DNA of 16,108 nt from Lachnospiraceae bacterium (GTDB taxonomy: Bacteria > Bacillota > Clostridia > Lachnospirales > Lachnospiraceae). The notes beneath the pieces are model-generated. The model worked only from the letters and a program-made list of their open reading frames with translations. It was not told the DNA's origin and ran no database searches. The stretch lies in NCBI GenBank assembly GCA_900764225.1, contig CAAFNG010000400.1, positions 1 to 16,108 on the forward strand, written 5' to 3'. Both the position numbers and the translations under genes were made by a program. Shown in pieces: positions 5,833 to 14,064 of the stretch; the stretch's first letter is position 1; every line of letters begins with the position of its first letter.

Positions 5833-8800
5833 TTACTTTACAGTAACTTTGCATTTGGCAGTAAATTTTCCGGCTTTTACGGTGATCACTGCTGTTCCTT
5901 TTTTCTTTGCGGTAATCTTTCCCTTTGAGTCTACTGTTGCAACATTCTTATTGCTGGTTGTATAAGTAATTTTTGCAATTGCTCCTGAAGGATAAAGCTG
6001 TGGTTTTAATGTATAAGTTTTACCATTTGCGATTGTTTTACTGCCCGGAACATTTTTGATTGATTTTAATGCCGGTGCTTTCTTTACAGTTACTTTTACA
6101 GTTGCTTTCTGTTTTCCGGACTGTACTGTAATTGTTGCACTTCCTGCTTTCACAGCTGTAACAGCACCCTGGCTGCTTACTGTGGCAATTTTTGTATTAC
6201 TGCTCTTATAAGTTACCTTCTCCTGAGAATTGGATGGTGTTACAACCGGTTTTAATGTATATTTCTTTCCGGCTGTAATGCTCAGTGTCTTCGGCACATT
6301 TGTAAGCTTGGTTGTTCTGATAAGTTTTACAGTAACTGCTACTTTTGCCGTCTTTCCACTTGCCAGTGTCACTGTAATCGTTGCCTTACCTTCTTTTGCT
6401 GTTGCTGTGATCTTTCCGTTTTTGTCTACGGTTGCAATGCTCTTGTTGGAGGATGTCCATTTCTTAACTGAGTCTCCTCTTGCAAGTCCGCTTGCTTTTA
6501 CTGTTACAGACTGTTTTGTTTTCAGAGTAAGTGTGGTCTTGGTAAGCTTGACTGTTGGTGTCAGTTTTGTACCAAATTCTCTGGTTATTTTTCTGCCACA
6601 CAGATTGCAGGTACTCTGCCGTTTCTCAGGGGCAAATACAGTTGCTGAGCTTACTTTGGTCCACTTGGTGTAAACATGCTTGGTCTCTTTTACAGTTACT
6701 GCAATCTGCGCTTTCTTTCCACTTGCCAGTGTTACTGTAATTGTTGCTTTACCTTCTTTTGTTGTTGCCGTGATCTTTCCGTTTTTATCTACGGTTGCAA
6801 TACTCTTGTCAGAGGATGTCCAGCCCTTAACTGAATCACCCTTTGCAAGTCCGCTTACTTTTACTGTTTCAGACTGTTTTAATGTCAGTGCAACTGTTGT
6901 CTTTGAAAGCTTAACAGTTGGATCCAGTTTCTTTCCGCCATCCTTTGTTGTTTTCTCTCCGCAGAAATCACAGGTGCTTTCCTGTTTCTCAGGAGCGAAT
7001 ACCGTTGCGTCGCTTACTTTTTTCCATGTAGTGTAGCTGTGCTCATGTGCTTTTGCAACTATCTGGGCATCTACAGGAATATAGTACTCATAAGGTGTTT
7101 TTGTGATAACAGCTGTATAAGTTCCTTCTGCCGGTACATTAAGTGTTACATTTCCGTTCTCATCAGTTGTTCCTGTCGCTGCTGCCTTGCCTTCACTGTC
7201 ACGTAATTCTACTGTGATGTCTTTCTGTGCAACTGACTCATCACCCCATGCTGCTGTAAATCCTTTTACATTCAGGGTAAAATCTTTCTTAGCCATGATA
7301 TCGGAAGCAATACCGTCAAAATACAGATATTTGTCACTCCATCCTGTTGTATCATGATATAAAACTACATTTAAGATGTCTCCACTCTGCAGAACTGCCT
7401 CATTGCATGTGCTTCCATATCCGGTATCTGCAGAAATCGGCATTTTGTTGTTTACAAAGAAGCCTACACTGGCGGTAGTAACACCGAATACTTTATTGAT
7501 CCAGCCCTGCTCACTGACTACCAGGTAATCTTCCGGTGCTGCCTTAAATGCATCTCCGTACATTGCTGCATGAAGGTCTGCAAGTGCATCAAGAACAGTT
7601 ACCTCTGCCTGTACGGATTCCGGTTTTGTATATCCGTAAAGCGCTGCATCTGTAGCCTTTACTGTAAGAGCCTGTGTTTTTCCGGATGTATTTGCTTCAG
7701 TTGCAGCGATAACTGTTACATCAGCGCTCTGCGGAATTCTGGAATCCTGACAATCTTTCATAGCCTCGGTAAGAGCTGTGATTGCTTCTGTCTGCTGAGC
7801 TTCTGTTGCCTCTGCATTATCGGAAACTGCCTGTGCGGCTGCGATTGCCTCAGTAAGCGCTTTCTTTGTTCCTTCCGGATACTGTCCTGCTTCTGTTCCC
7901 TCTGTGATGCTCTCAAGAAGTGTATTTGCTTCCTGGATCTTGGCTTTCAGAGCTTCACTTTCTGCTTTTGTTCCTTTTACGGTTACTGTGACAGATGCTT
8001 CCTGTTTGTAAAGTTTCTGAAGTTTTGCGTTATCCGGATGATCTTTTGCAAACTGGCCGTATTTCTCACTGGAAAGAAGAGAACTGATGGTAATCTGTGT
8101 ATTGCTCTCCGGTCTGTTCACAACAAGGTTTTCATGCTGGATCACTGCGTTATTGGAAGATTTAAAGTGATTATATCCCTGTCCTTCCATGATCCACGGA
8201 TCATCAAAATAATCATCTGTGATGATACCTGCGCCTGTTTTGTCATCTGCGGTATATACCCATACAGCTTTTCCTTCGTTATCCAGATACATTTCCTGGA
8301 ATGCGTGAAGGTTTGTGGTAATGCTGTCCACGTCAGCGTTGTCCCCTTTGATACCATCGAAATAATGGGCTTTTGCGTAATCCATCATAGCAATTTCTGT
8401 GTCCAGTTTTTCGTTGATATCTTTTACGGAAACTGTGATCGGGATCTCTTTTGTGGCAGTTACGCCTTCTCTTGTGAAGGTAACGATAAGATTTGCTGTT
8501 GTATCTTTATCATATGCAAACAGATCCACCGCTGCTCTGTATCCATTGATCTTCATCAGGTTAGCATCACTGGAAGTTACCGTGATCTCTTTATTGTTAA
8601 ATACATACTCACCATTTTCATCTTTGATCCTTGTGTAACGAGGAAGCTGGATGTCACCGGTGCAGTTCGCTGTATCAAGCTGTGTCTGCGTTGTAAAATC
8701 TTTCAGCTGATCTGCTGTATAATATTTATCCAGGATCGCTTTTAATTCTTCCTCAGTCGGTGCCTGGCTTCCGCTTCCCTTTACAGTTACTTCGAAAGTT

Positions 8801-10671
8801 TTTGTAATGGTTCCGAAGCTGTCAGCTTTTTCAATATACTCATTAAGGAGTGTATCGTTTGCCTTAAAGGTAGCTGTCAGAGTAACCTCTGTGTCCTCTG
8901 TTTTCGGGTTGATCTTTCCGGTTCTCGGATAGATTGGGGAATCGATGGACGGATTCTGGATGGAGATCACTTCCGGATCGGAAGATTCCCATGTTACGGT
9001 AGACCATATATTACGCATGCTGGTACCCATGCAGCCCGGAAGTGTCAGATCAGAAGTTACTTCCTCCTGTGACGCATTATTTCCTTTAATGCTGTCCCAG
9101 GTAAGCTGGTCAGCCTCTGCCTGCATTTTGCCTCTGAAATATTCCTGATCCCAGCTGACAGTTACTCTGCGGCTCTCAGATACTGCAGACGCGTTGTTGC
9201 AGGTAAACTTAAAGGTGCAGTCCAGGCTCTTGGAATACACACCCATGCTGTTCAGATCACTCTTTACATAATGAATGGTTCCGTCAGTGCCGATATAATC
9301 CGTATCCTCAGATGTTGCAAGAGAAACCTTTACATTGGATACATCTACATCCAGATTGTACTTTTTGACTTTTGCCAGTACCATGTCCGCAATGTTAGAA
9401 TCGGTTCCGTAAACAGGACGTAAGGTTCCGAATTCTGCGTCAAAGGCTTTCTTTACTGCGTCTACCGCTGCCTGATCTGCAGGATCGATATTGGACTGAA
9501 GGGTGACAGGGAAGGTATAATCGCCTGCCTCATCCGGTATGGTGAAGCTTCCGGATGCTTCTTTATATCCGTCTTTTGTGATGGTATATTTGTACTCTTT
9601 GCCTGCCTGGAGCTTGTAGCTTCCGTCTTCCTGCGGTCTGAGAGTTGTATACCAGCCTTCTTTTACTGTGATATCCGCGTCTGTGATGGTTGCTCCGTCA
9701 TTTCCTGTCACTGCGAAGGTTGTATTTCTGTATACGATCGGAGAAAGCTTTACTTCTATATCTCCGCTTGCAGATGGAAGGATCGTCTGTGTATATTTAT
9801 CGTATCCGTCTGCGGTTACTGTCAGTGTATACTCGGAACCTTCTACCAGTGTATAGCTTCCATCGTCTGCCGGAGTAAGGGAACTCCAGTCTTTCTGAAT
9901 ATCTACGGTTGCGCCTTCAATGGCTTCCCCTGTTTTTGCGTTTACCGGTTTGATATTTACGGTATAGTTCTTCTTTTCCGGAGCCAGAACGATGGTGAAG
10001 TCCTGTGTTGCAAGCGCTGTTGCAGTTCCGTCGTTGATCGCTGTTGTGTCTGTATCAAGGGCGAAAAGTTTCAGGGTTGCTGTGAAGGTGTATGGACCCT
10101 GCTCTGCGGTAGGTCTTGTGATACTTCTGCTACCGTTTGTCGCCGGAGCTTTATAGCCAACATACGGATTATCCTTATCAATGTACCATCCTGTTTTATA
10201 AACAGTATTCACATATTTTAATCTCATACTTCTGATAGCATATCCGCTGGTCGGGATCGTAAGGGCAACATTGTAAGTAAGACCATCCTCACTTTTTGTA
10301 ACGCCTGTACCGCCACTGGTTATGATCTTATTGCTTCCGTCAATAAAGTTTTCTTTCAGATAAGCCTGGGCTTTTGCCTGCTCGTCCTCTGTGCTTCCTT
10401 CGCTGCTCTCCTCAGCCTGTACAGCCGGAACATCCTCAACTACTCCGTTTTCGTCTGCACTACTCTGTTCTGCAACGGCTTCTCCGTCCGAAAAATCATC
10501 TCCTGTGACCTCCTCCGTCACTGCTTTCCCAGCATCAGAGAAGTCTTCGGCAGTCACTTCTTCCGGAAGTTCCCCGGCAAAGGTAGTAGCCGGTGCACCT
10601 ACGGTAGTAAGTGTCACAACAGCTGCCATTGCAACTGCCTGCATTTTTTTCTGCAGTTCTTTTCTAAGCAT
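5833..10671 (-). CDS. Giant secreted DUF4430 (transcobalamin C-terminal-like) surface protein with Ig-like, FIVAR and Big_2 domains
   Basis: A 1612-residue exported protein, probably capturing a small ligand for the adjacent ECF importer. The start chosen is the ATG at 10671 because GAGAGGT sits six bases upstream. An in-frame ATG at 10716 adds 15 residues but lacks a ribosome site. Approximate domains: signal peptide 1-32; acidic stretch with FSD motifs (44-46, 61-63); two PEGA/carboxypeptidase-regulatory-like repeats 232-395; atrophied-Ig-like modules 522-635, 640-750 and 755-897; FIVAR 904-974; DUF4430 1021-1120 (VTVLDALADL ... GFFVNNK ... LQSGDILNVVLY); a prealbumin-like domain 1128-1206 (GTTDENGNVTLNVPAEGTY); two His/Cys-plus-Big_2 units 1209-1449; two Big_2 domains 1450-1612. 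DUF4430 is the family of the beta domain of intrinsic factor and transcobalamin. No LPXTG or membrane anchor is visible. The gene lies about 105 bases after the second EcfT gene and is followed by a terminator. The ligand is unproven. Confidence 0.88.
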   Translation of the reverse strand: MLRKELQKKMQAVAMAAVVTLTTVGAPATTFAGELPEEVTAEDFSDAGKAVTEEVTGDDFSDGEAVAEQSSADENGVVEDVPAVQAEESSEGSTEDEQAKAQAYLKENFIDGSNKIITSGGTGVTKSEDGLTYNVALTIPTSGYAIRSMRLKYVNTVYKTGWYIDKDNPYVGYKAPATNGSRSITRPTAEQGPYTFTATLKLFALDTDTTAINDGTATALATQDFTIVLAPEKKNYTVNIKPVNAKTGEAIEGATVDIQKDWSSLTPADDGSYTLVEGSEYTLTVTADGYDKYTQTILPSASGDIEVKLSPIVYRNTTFAVTGNDGATITDADITVKEGWYTTLRPQEDGSYKLQAGKEYKYTITKDGYKEASGSFTIPDEAGDYTFPVTLQSNIDPADQAAVDAVKKAFDAEFGTLRPVYGTDSNIADMVLAKVKKYNLDVDVSNVKVSLATSEDTDYIGTDGTIHYVKSDLNSMGVYSKSLDCTFKFTCNNASAVSESRRVTVSWDQEYFRGKMQAEADQLTWDSIKGNNASQEEVTSDLTLPGCMGTSMRNIWSTVTWESSDPEVISIQNPSIDSPIYPRTGKINPKTEDTEVTLTATFKANDTLLNEYIEKADSFGTITKTFEVTVKGSGSQAPTEEELKAILDKYYTADQLKDFTTQTQLDTANCTGDIQLPRYTRIKDENGEYVFNNKEITVTSSDANLMKINGYRAAVDLFAYDKDTTANLIVTFTREGVTATKEIPITVSVKDINEKLDTEIAMMDYAKAHYFDGIKGDNADVDSITTNLHAFQEMYLDNEGKAVWVYTADDKTGAGIITDDYFDDPWIMEGQGYNHFKSSNNAVIQHENLVVNRPESNTQITISSLLSSEKYGQFAKDHPDNAKLQKLYKQEASVTVTVKGTKAESEALKAKIQEANTLLESITEGTEAGQYPEGTKKALTEAIAAAQAVSDNAEATEAQQTEAITALTEAMKDCQDSRIPQSADVTVIAATEANTSGKTQALTVKATDAALYGYTKPESVQAEVTVLDALADLHAAMYGDAFKAAPEDYLVVSEQGWINKVFGVTTASVGFFVNNKMPISADTGYGSTCNEAVLQSGDILNVVLYHDTTGWSDKYLYFDGIASDIMAKKDFTLNVKGFTAAWGDESVAQKDITVELRDSEGKAAATGTTDENGNVTLNVPAEGTYTAVITKTPYEYYIPVDAQIVAKAHEHSYTTWKKVSDATVFAPEKQESTCDFCGEKTTKDGGKKLDPTVKLSKTTVALTLKQSETVKVSGLAKGDSVKGWTSSDKSIATVDKNGKITATTKEGKATITVTLASGKKAQIAVTVKETKHVYTKWTKVSSATVFAPEKRQSTCNLCGRKITREFGTKLTPTVKLTKTTLTLKTKQSVTVKASGLARGDSVKKWTSSNKSIATVDKNGKITATAKEGKATITVTLASGKTAKVAVTVKLIRTTKLTNVPKTLSITAGKKYTLKPVVTPSNSQEKVTYKSSNTKIATVSSQGAVTAVKAGSATITVQSGKQKATVKVTVKKAPALKSIKNVPGSKTIANGKTYTLKPQLYPSGAIAKITYTTSNKNVATVDSKGKITAKKKGTAVITVKAGKFTAKCKVTVK
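6325..7047 (-). repeat. Tandem pair of His/Cys plus Big_2 units (period 363 bp)
   Basis: Two in-frame copies lie at about 6679-7047 and 6325-6678, with a period of 121 codons. Both encode ATVFAPEK, STC-x-x-CG, TVKL and SIATVDKNGKITAT. DNA identity is high over the stretch ending at GAGGATGTCC (6449 and 6812). This indicates recent duplication inside the gene. Confidence 0.85.
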
Positions 10672-10677
10672 CTTTTT

Positions 10678-10685
10678 ACCTCTCT
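10678..10685 (-). promoter_or_regulatory. Shine-Dalgarno site that fixes the start of the DUF4430 protein
   Basis: The minus strand reads AGAGAGGT, six bases before the ATG at 10671. The in-frame ATG at 10716 has only AAGATGTAAATA upstream, with no recognisable site. The downstream start also places the signal peptide (MLRKELQKK plus hydrophobic core) at the true N-terminus. Confidence 0.7.
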
Positions 10686-10727
10686 TTCTTTTTCTCGGTA
10701 CAGATTTCTGTGCCATTTATTTACATC

Positions 10728-10761
10728 TTGTGAAAACTGTCAGTAAATCCGGTCTTCACAA
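10728..10761 (-). promoter_or_regulatory. Inverted repeat between the second EcfT gene and the DUF4430 protein gene
   Basis: TTGTGAA (10728-10734) and TTCACAA (10755-10761) are perfect 7-bp complements around 20 bases. No T-tract follows on the minus strand, so it is not a clear terminator. It may be a processing site or an operator. A weak -35-like CTGACA lies inside it on the minus strand, but no convincing -10 was found. Confidence 0.3.
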
Positions 10762-10776
10762 TAATGCTCACACTTT

Positions 10777-11658
10777 TTATTTCTTTCTCTTATAACGGAT
10801 CTCACCCACGATCTGTAAGCCCATAGGCAAAAGCAGCAACACTGCGTAAGCCGCATAAAATACAAAAGACATGGGCGTAACCGGATTCATAATGATCTCC
10901 GGATTATAGTAAATTTCCGTCTGATCCAGAAGAATAGCTGATGCCACAAAAGTCAGACATAGGAAAATCATCACAACAAAACTTCTGTCTCTGTTATCAA
11001 AACGATATATGGAAAAAGCAGTTCTTCCTTTCAGTGAATACCCCCGGCTTTTCATGGAAACACTGCTGTCTACAAAATCTTCCAGGGTCCAGGTAATCAC
11101 AATTGAAATCAGACCGAGACCATGCAAAAACCGCTGAATGATATTTCCCTGTCGCACACCTTTTCCGATTCCTTCTCGAGATATTTCGATCTTCCGTCCT
11201 CTCTCCTTGATTCTCGGCACACTACGCAGAAGAATCGAAAGAAACAATGACAACCTTGGTGATATTCTTCCAAACAGGTACACCACTTTATCCGATGAAA
11301 CCACCGCAAATACACAGGAGAAAAACATGATCACCGCTGCCACTGTGGTTCCCCTGACAATTCCGTATACGACCGATTCCAGTGTGATCTGATTTCCGAT
11401 AAAATTCTGACGGAGATTTGTCACACCAAAATGATTGTAATAGGAGTACCAGGCCGTATACAGAAAAATCAGCGGAATCAGACACAAATTGAAGATCACC
11501 GCTCTTTTCCCGTTAAGCTTCACGGAATATACAAATGCACAGACATAAGATATTCCCAGGAATACCGGATGATGAAACCATATGGTACATACGATCGCTG
11601 CCGCAAAATAGATCAGGTTTATCACCGGATGATAACTGTCAAATCTCATCTTCCTCAC
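10777..11658 (-). CDS. ecfT: ECF transporter T component (EcfT family), second copy
   Basis: A 293-residue membrane protein that should link the S component to the ATPases of an energy-coupling-factor importer. It has hydrophobic segments near 12-28, 31-48, 53-70 and 95-122, plus two C-terminal ones (225-245, 262-285). The cytoplasmic coupling region (130-215) ends in the SRG motif (204-206). The first coupling motif, usually ARG in EcfT, reads SREGIG (160-165). It is a clear paralogue of the other T gene in this operon: both have FHPVIN/YHPVIN, HPVFL, SDK-x-x-YLFG, and SM-[KR]-SRG followed by RT-x-FS-x-YRF. The start at 11658 is GTG; an ATG three codons later (11649) is the alternative. It overlaps the S component gene by 20 bases. 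Having a second T gene in one operon is unusual. Confidence 0.85.
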   Translation of the reverse strand: MRKMRFDSYHPVINLIYFAAAIVCTIWFHHPVFLGISYVCAFVYSVKLNGKRAVIFNLCLIPLIFLYTAWYSYYNHFGVTNLRQNFIGNQITLESVVYGIVRGTTVAAVIMFFSCVFAVVSSDKVVYLFGRISPRLSLFLSILLRSVPRIKERGRKIEISREGIGKGVRQGNIIQRFLHGLGLISIVITWTLEDFVDSSVSMKSRGYSLKGRTAFSIYRFDNRDRSFVVMIFLCLTFVASAILLDQTEIYYNPEIIMNPVTPMSFVFYAAYAVLLLLPMGLQIVGEIRYKRKK

Positions 11659-12373
11659 CCATCATTCCGTATTTGATCCGGATTCTCTCAAGTTTTTCCA
11701 TCATAGGTTTACAAAGGATCAGAAGTGTCAGCGCCGTGGCAATTCCATGAACAATATTCACCGGAAGCCCCGACATATAGATTGCAGCCACCGAAGCCCT
11801 GGTAAAGTTTGTCACCATGGTAAAAACAGAACAGGTGTCAAGAAGCGGTCCCACAATGCACAGAATGATCAGAAAGCCGATCACAGCAGTGCGGATTCTC
11901 TTTTTCTCTGACATGATCCCTTTTCTCGCCAGAAGTCCTGCAAGCAGTCCGCCAATTCCATAGGCGAACATCTGCCACGGTGTCCAGGGACCCTGTCCGA
12001 AGATAAAATTACTCACAAAAGCAGCAAGCGCTCCTGTAAGAAATCCCGCTTCCGCGCCAAATGCCATTCCTGTGATCATAATGATTCCAAGCATCGGCTT
12101 AAAATGCGGAAGCATGATAAATGCAGCTCTGGAAGCCACCGCGATCGCACACATTACTGCGATCGTTACCAGCTCTCTTGCCTGTGGTTTTCTTTTTTCG
12201 TAACTGAGCAGAAACGGAATGATAGAATAAACGATCAGTATCAGGCTGCACAGATAATATTTTCGATCTCCGAAACGCCAGGACACCATCAGGGTCACAG
12301 GCATCAGAATCAGGATCAGCACATAGCTTAAAATTCTTTTTAAAGTCCAGTATTTTACAGATTCTGTCTGCAT
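11639..12373 (-). CDS. ECF transporter S component, CbrT-like (possible cobalamin/corrinoid binder)
   Basis: A 244-residue integral membrane protein that should bind the substrate. A six-helix S-component core starts at ARELVTIAVMCAIAVASR (65-82). It continues with PMLGIIMITGMAFG (93-106), AGFLTGALAAFVSNFIFG (109-126), WQMFAYGIGGLLAGLLA (133-149), a helix at 161-180 and a last one at 204-222. AlaxxxAla-like small-residue faces for the T component are present in helix 1. The FGQGPWTPWQM segment (125-135) resembles S proteins assigned to cobalamin (CbrT type). Two extra hydrophobic segments (14-32, 39-57) precede the core, so eight helices are predicted instead of six. The gene overlaps the ATPase gene by 19 bases and the second T gene by 20. 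Its ribosome site is weak (GAGG, 13 bases away), consistent with translational coupling. The substrate is inferred, and riboflavin, queuosine or other vitamins are not excluded. Confidence 0.78.
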   Translation of the reverse strand: MQTESVKYWTLKRILSYVLILILMPVTLMVSWRFGDRKYYLCSLILIVYSIIPFLLSYEKRKPQARELVTIAVMCAIAVASRAAFIMLPHFKPMLGIIMITGMAFGAEAGFLTGALAAFVSNFIFGQGPWTPWQMFAYGIGGLLAGLLARKGIMSEKKRIRTAVIGFLIILCIVGPLLDTCSVFTMVTNFTRASVAAIYMSGLPVNIVHGIATALTLLILCKPMMEKLERIRIKYGMMGEEDEI

Positions 12374-14064
12374 AATTCGATCACATCCTCATTTGTAATA
12401 GCGTTTTCAAATATATGGCGGCTCATTCTGTTTGCTGCCGTTGTATAGAAACTGTTCTGCGAAAAGAAACGGTTTGGTGTATTTGTCGTGATGATGCTGC
12501 CATCAAAAAACATGCTTACCAGATCTGCGTATTTTGCACAGAATTCCACATCATGAGAAACCATGATAATCGTTACTCCCTGTTTTTTGAGATCCTTCAG
12601 GATCTCTGCAAATTCCAGTTTGAAGAAATTATCAATTCCTTTGGTTGGCTCATCCAACAGAAGGATTTTAGGTTCTGTAAGAAGCACTTTTGCCAGTGCT
12701 GCTCTCTGCTGTTCTCCTCCGGAGAGGTCATAAGGATGATGTTCCAGAAGATGTGCGATGTGACAGGTTTCTGCCACTTTTTCGATTCTGCTCTTTTTCT
12801 CTTCATCCTTTCCGTGAACCATTTCTTCCAGATCCTCACGCACTGTCTTCTTCACAAAAAGGCTCTGCGGATCCTGGGGAAGCATTGCCAGCAGATGGTC
12901 AAAAAGTTCTCCTGACTTATATTTCTTCACAGGTTTTCCCTGGATAAAAACTTTTCCGCGATAAGGCCTGCAGATATTGCTGATCGCTTTCAGCGTCGTC
13001 GACTTTCCTGCTCCGTTTCCGCCAACAATGGCAAATAATGAATTCTGCGGTACCTGGAAGGTAATTCCTTTCAATACATCCGGGGTATCTTTTTCATAGC
13101 GGAACCAGACCTCTTTTACCAGAACTGCCGGATCTTTTACTTCATCCGGATCTGTAGTGATCTTATCCTCGACCCTGGTGATATCCGGAGTTTTGTCTTC
13201 AAACATGTGACTTAACCAGTCACCGCCTTCGCGGACTGTAAGTGGACACTTTACAGTTTCTTTCTCCGGATCGGCTTTCTTCTCTTCCTGGAATTTTTTT
13301 ACCCCGTAATAGATCTGCACCGGCGTGGGCATAGCCGCAAACATATCATTGTTTCCGTTCTTCAGGAAATCGCCGATCTTCCTCGGTTCGTCGTCTGCGA
13401 TGATCTTTCCGTCTTCCACCACCACAACTTTATCGGATGCATAAAAAATGTCTTCCAGTCTGTGCTCTGTAATGATGATCGTTGTCCGCAGCTCCCGGTT
13501 GATCTTTCGTACTGTATTCAGAAAATCCGTAGCAGCAATAGGATCCAGCTGGCTGGTAGGCTCATCCAGAATCAGTACGCTTGGCTGCATCGCCATGATC
13601 GATGCCAGATTCAGAAGCTGCTTCTGACCTCCGGAAAGCTCGGTCACATTTTTGTGGAACCAGCTCTGAATGCCAAAATAACTCGCCATTTCCGCCACCC
13701 TGAGACGAATCGTTTTCTGATCCATGCCAAGACTCTCCAGTCCAAATGCCAGTTCATGCCACACCTTATCTGTGACAATCTGGTTATCCGGGTTCTGCAT
13801 AACATACCCGATCCTGGATGACTGGGTACGAAGATCCGCGTCTTTCAGAGGTTTTCCCTCAAAAAATATCTCACCCTCTGTTTTTCCGTGAGGGGCAAGT
13901 ACGCTTTTCAGGTGTCTTAAGAGTGTCGTCTTGCCACTGCCGCTTTTTCCGCAGACTGTGACATACTGACCTCTCTCAATCTTTAAATTGATATGTGAAA
14001 GAGCCGGTTTCTTTTTTTCTGTAGGATAATAGAAACTCAGATCTTTGATCTCAAAATGTGCCAT
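12355..14064 (-). CDS. ECF transporter ATPase, two nucleotide-binding domains fused (EcfA-EcfA')
   Basis: A 569-residue cytosolic protein that hydrolyses ATP to drive the importer. The first ABC domain (about 1-235) has Walker A GKSGSGKTT (39-47), the ECF-type Q-loop MQNPDNQIVTDKVWHELAFG (89-108), signature LSGGQ (143-147), Walker B VLILDEP (163-169) and switch His201. The second (about 315-530) has GGNGAGKST (348-356), Q-loop Gln397, LSGGE (447-451), ILLLDEP (467-473) and His504. All catalytic residues are present in both halves, so both sites look active. The charged linker (255-313) is poorly conserved in appearance. A C-terminal tail (FFSQNSFYTTAANRMSRH) is of the kind seen in fused ECF ATPases. 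GGAGG (complement 14072-14076) sits seven bases upstream of the ATG. The gene overlaps the preceding T gene by 28 bases. Confidence 0.95.
   Translation of the reverse strand: MAHFEIKDLSFYYPTEKKKPALSHINLKIERGQYVTVCGKSGSGKTTLLRHLKSVLAPHGKTEGEIFFEGKPLKDADLRTQSSRIGYVMQNPDNQIVTDKVWHELAFGLESLGMDQKTIRLRVAEMASYFGIQSWFHKNVTELSGGQKQLLNLASIMAMQPSVLILDEPTSQLDPIAATDFLNTVRKINRELRTTIIITEHRLEDIFYASDKVVVVEDGKIIADDEPRKIGDFLKNGNNDMFAAMPTPVQIYYGVKKFQEEKKADPEKETVKCPLTVREGGDWLSHMFEDKTPDITRVEDKITTDPDEVKDPAVLVKEVWFRYEKDTPDVLKGITFQVPQNSLFAIVGGNGAGKSTTLKAISNICRPYRGKVFIQGKPVKKYKSGELFDHLLAMLPQDPQSLFVKKTVREDLEEMVHGKDEEKKSRIEKVAETCHIAHLLEHHPYDLSGGEQQRAALAKVLLTEPKILLLDEPTKGIDNFFKLEFAEILKDLKKQGVTIIMVSHDVEFCAKYADLVSMFFDGSIITTNTPNRFFSQNSFYTTAANRMSRHIFENAITNEDVIELCRQNL

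Noticed and set aside
6230..7036. Two similar plus-strand open frames, hydrophobic and Val-rich, looking like paired membrane proteins
   Set aside because: They are the antisense of the tandem Big_2 units. Their similarity comes from the duplication on the coding strand, and ThrValThr codons read backwards give hydrophobic residues.
7570..8745. Long plus-strand open frame of 391 codons, Cys-rich
   Set aside because: It lies opposite the DUF4430 protein gene. Its Cys and Phe richness is what antisense reading of Ala, Thr and Lys codons gives, and it has no ribosome site or domain.
10672..10776. Cobalamin riboswitch before the DUF4430 gene
   Set aside because: The gap is too short, and no B12-box-like sequence or matching stems were seen. 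Any riboswitch would lie upstream of the operon, outside the window.
12415..12915. Plus-strand frame of 166 codons opposite the ATPase gene
   Set aside because: The minus-strand frame has intact Walker and signature motifs, and this antisense frame has no recognisable feature.
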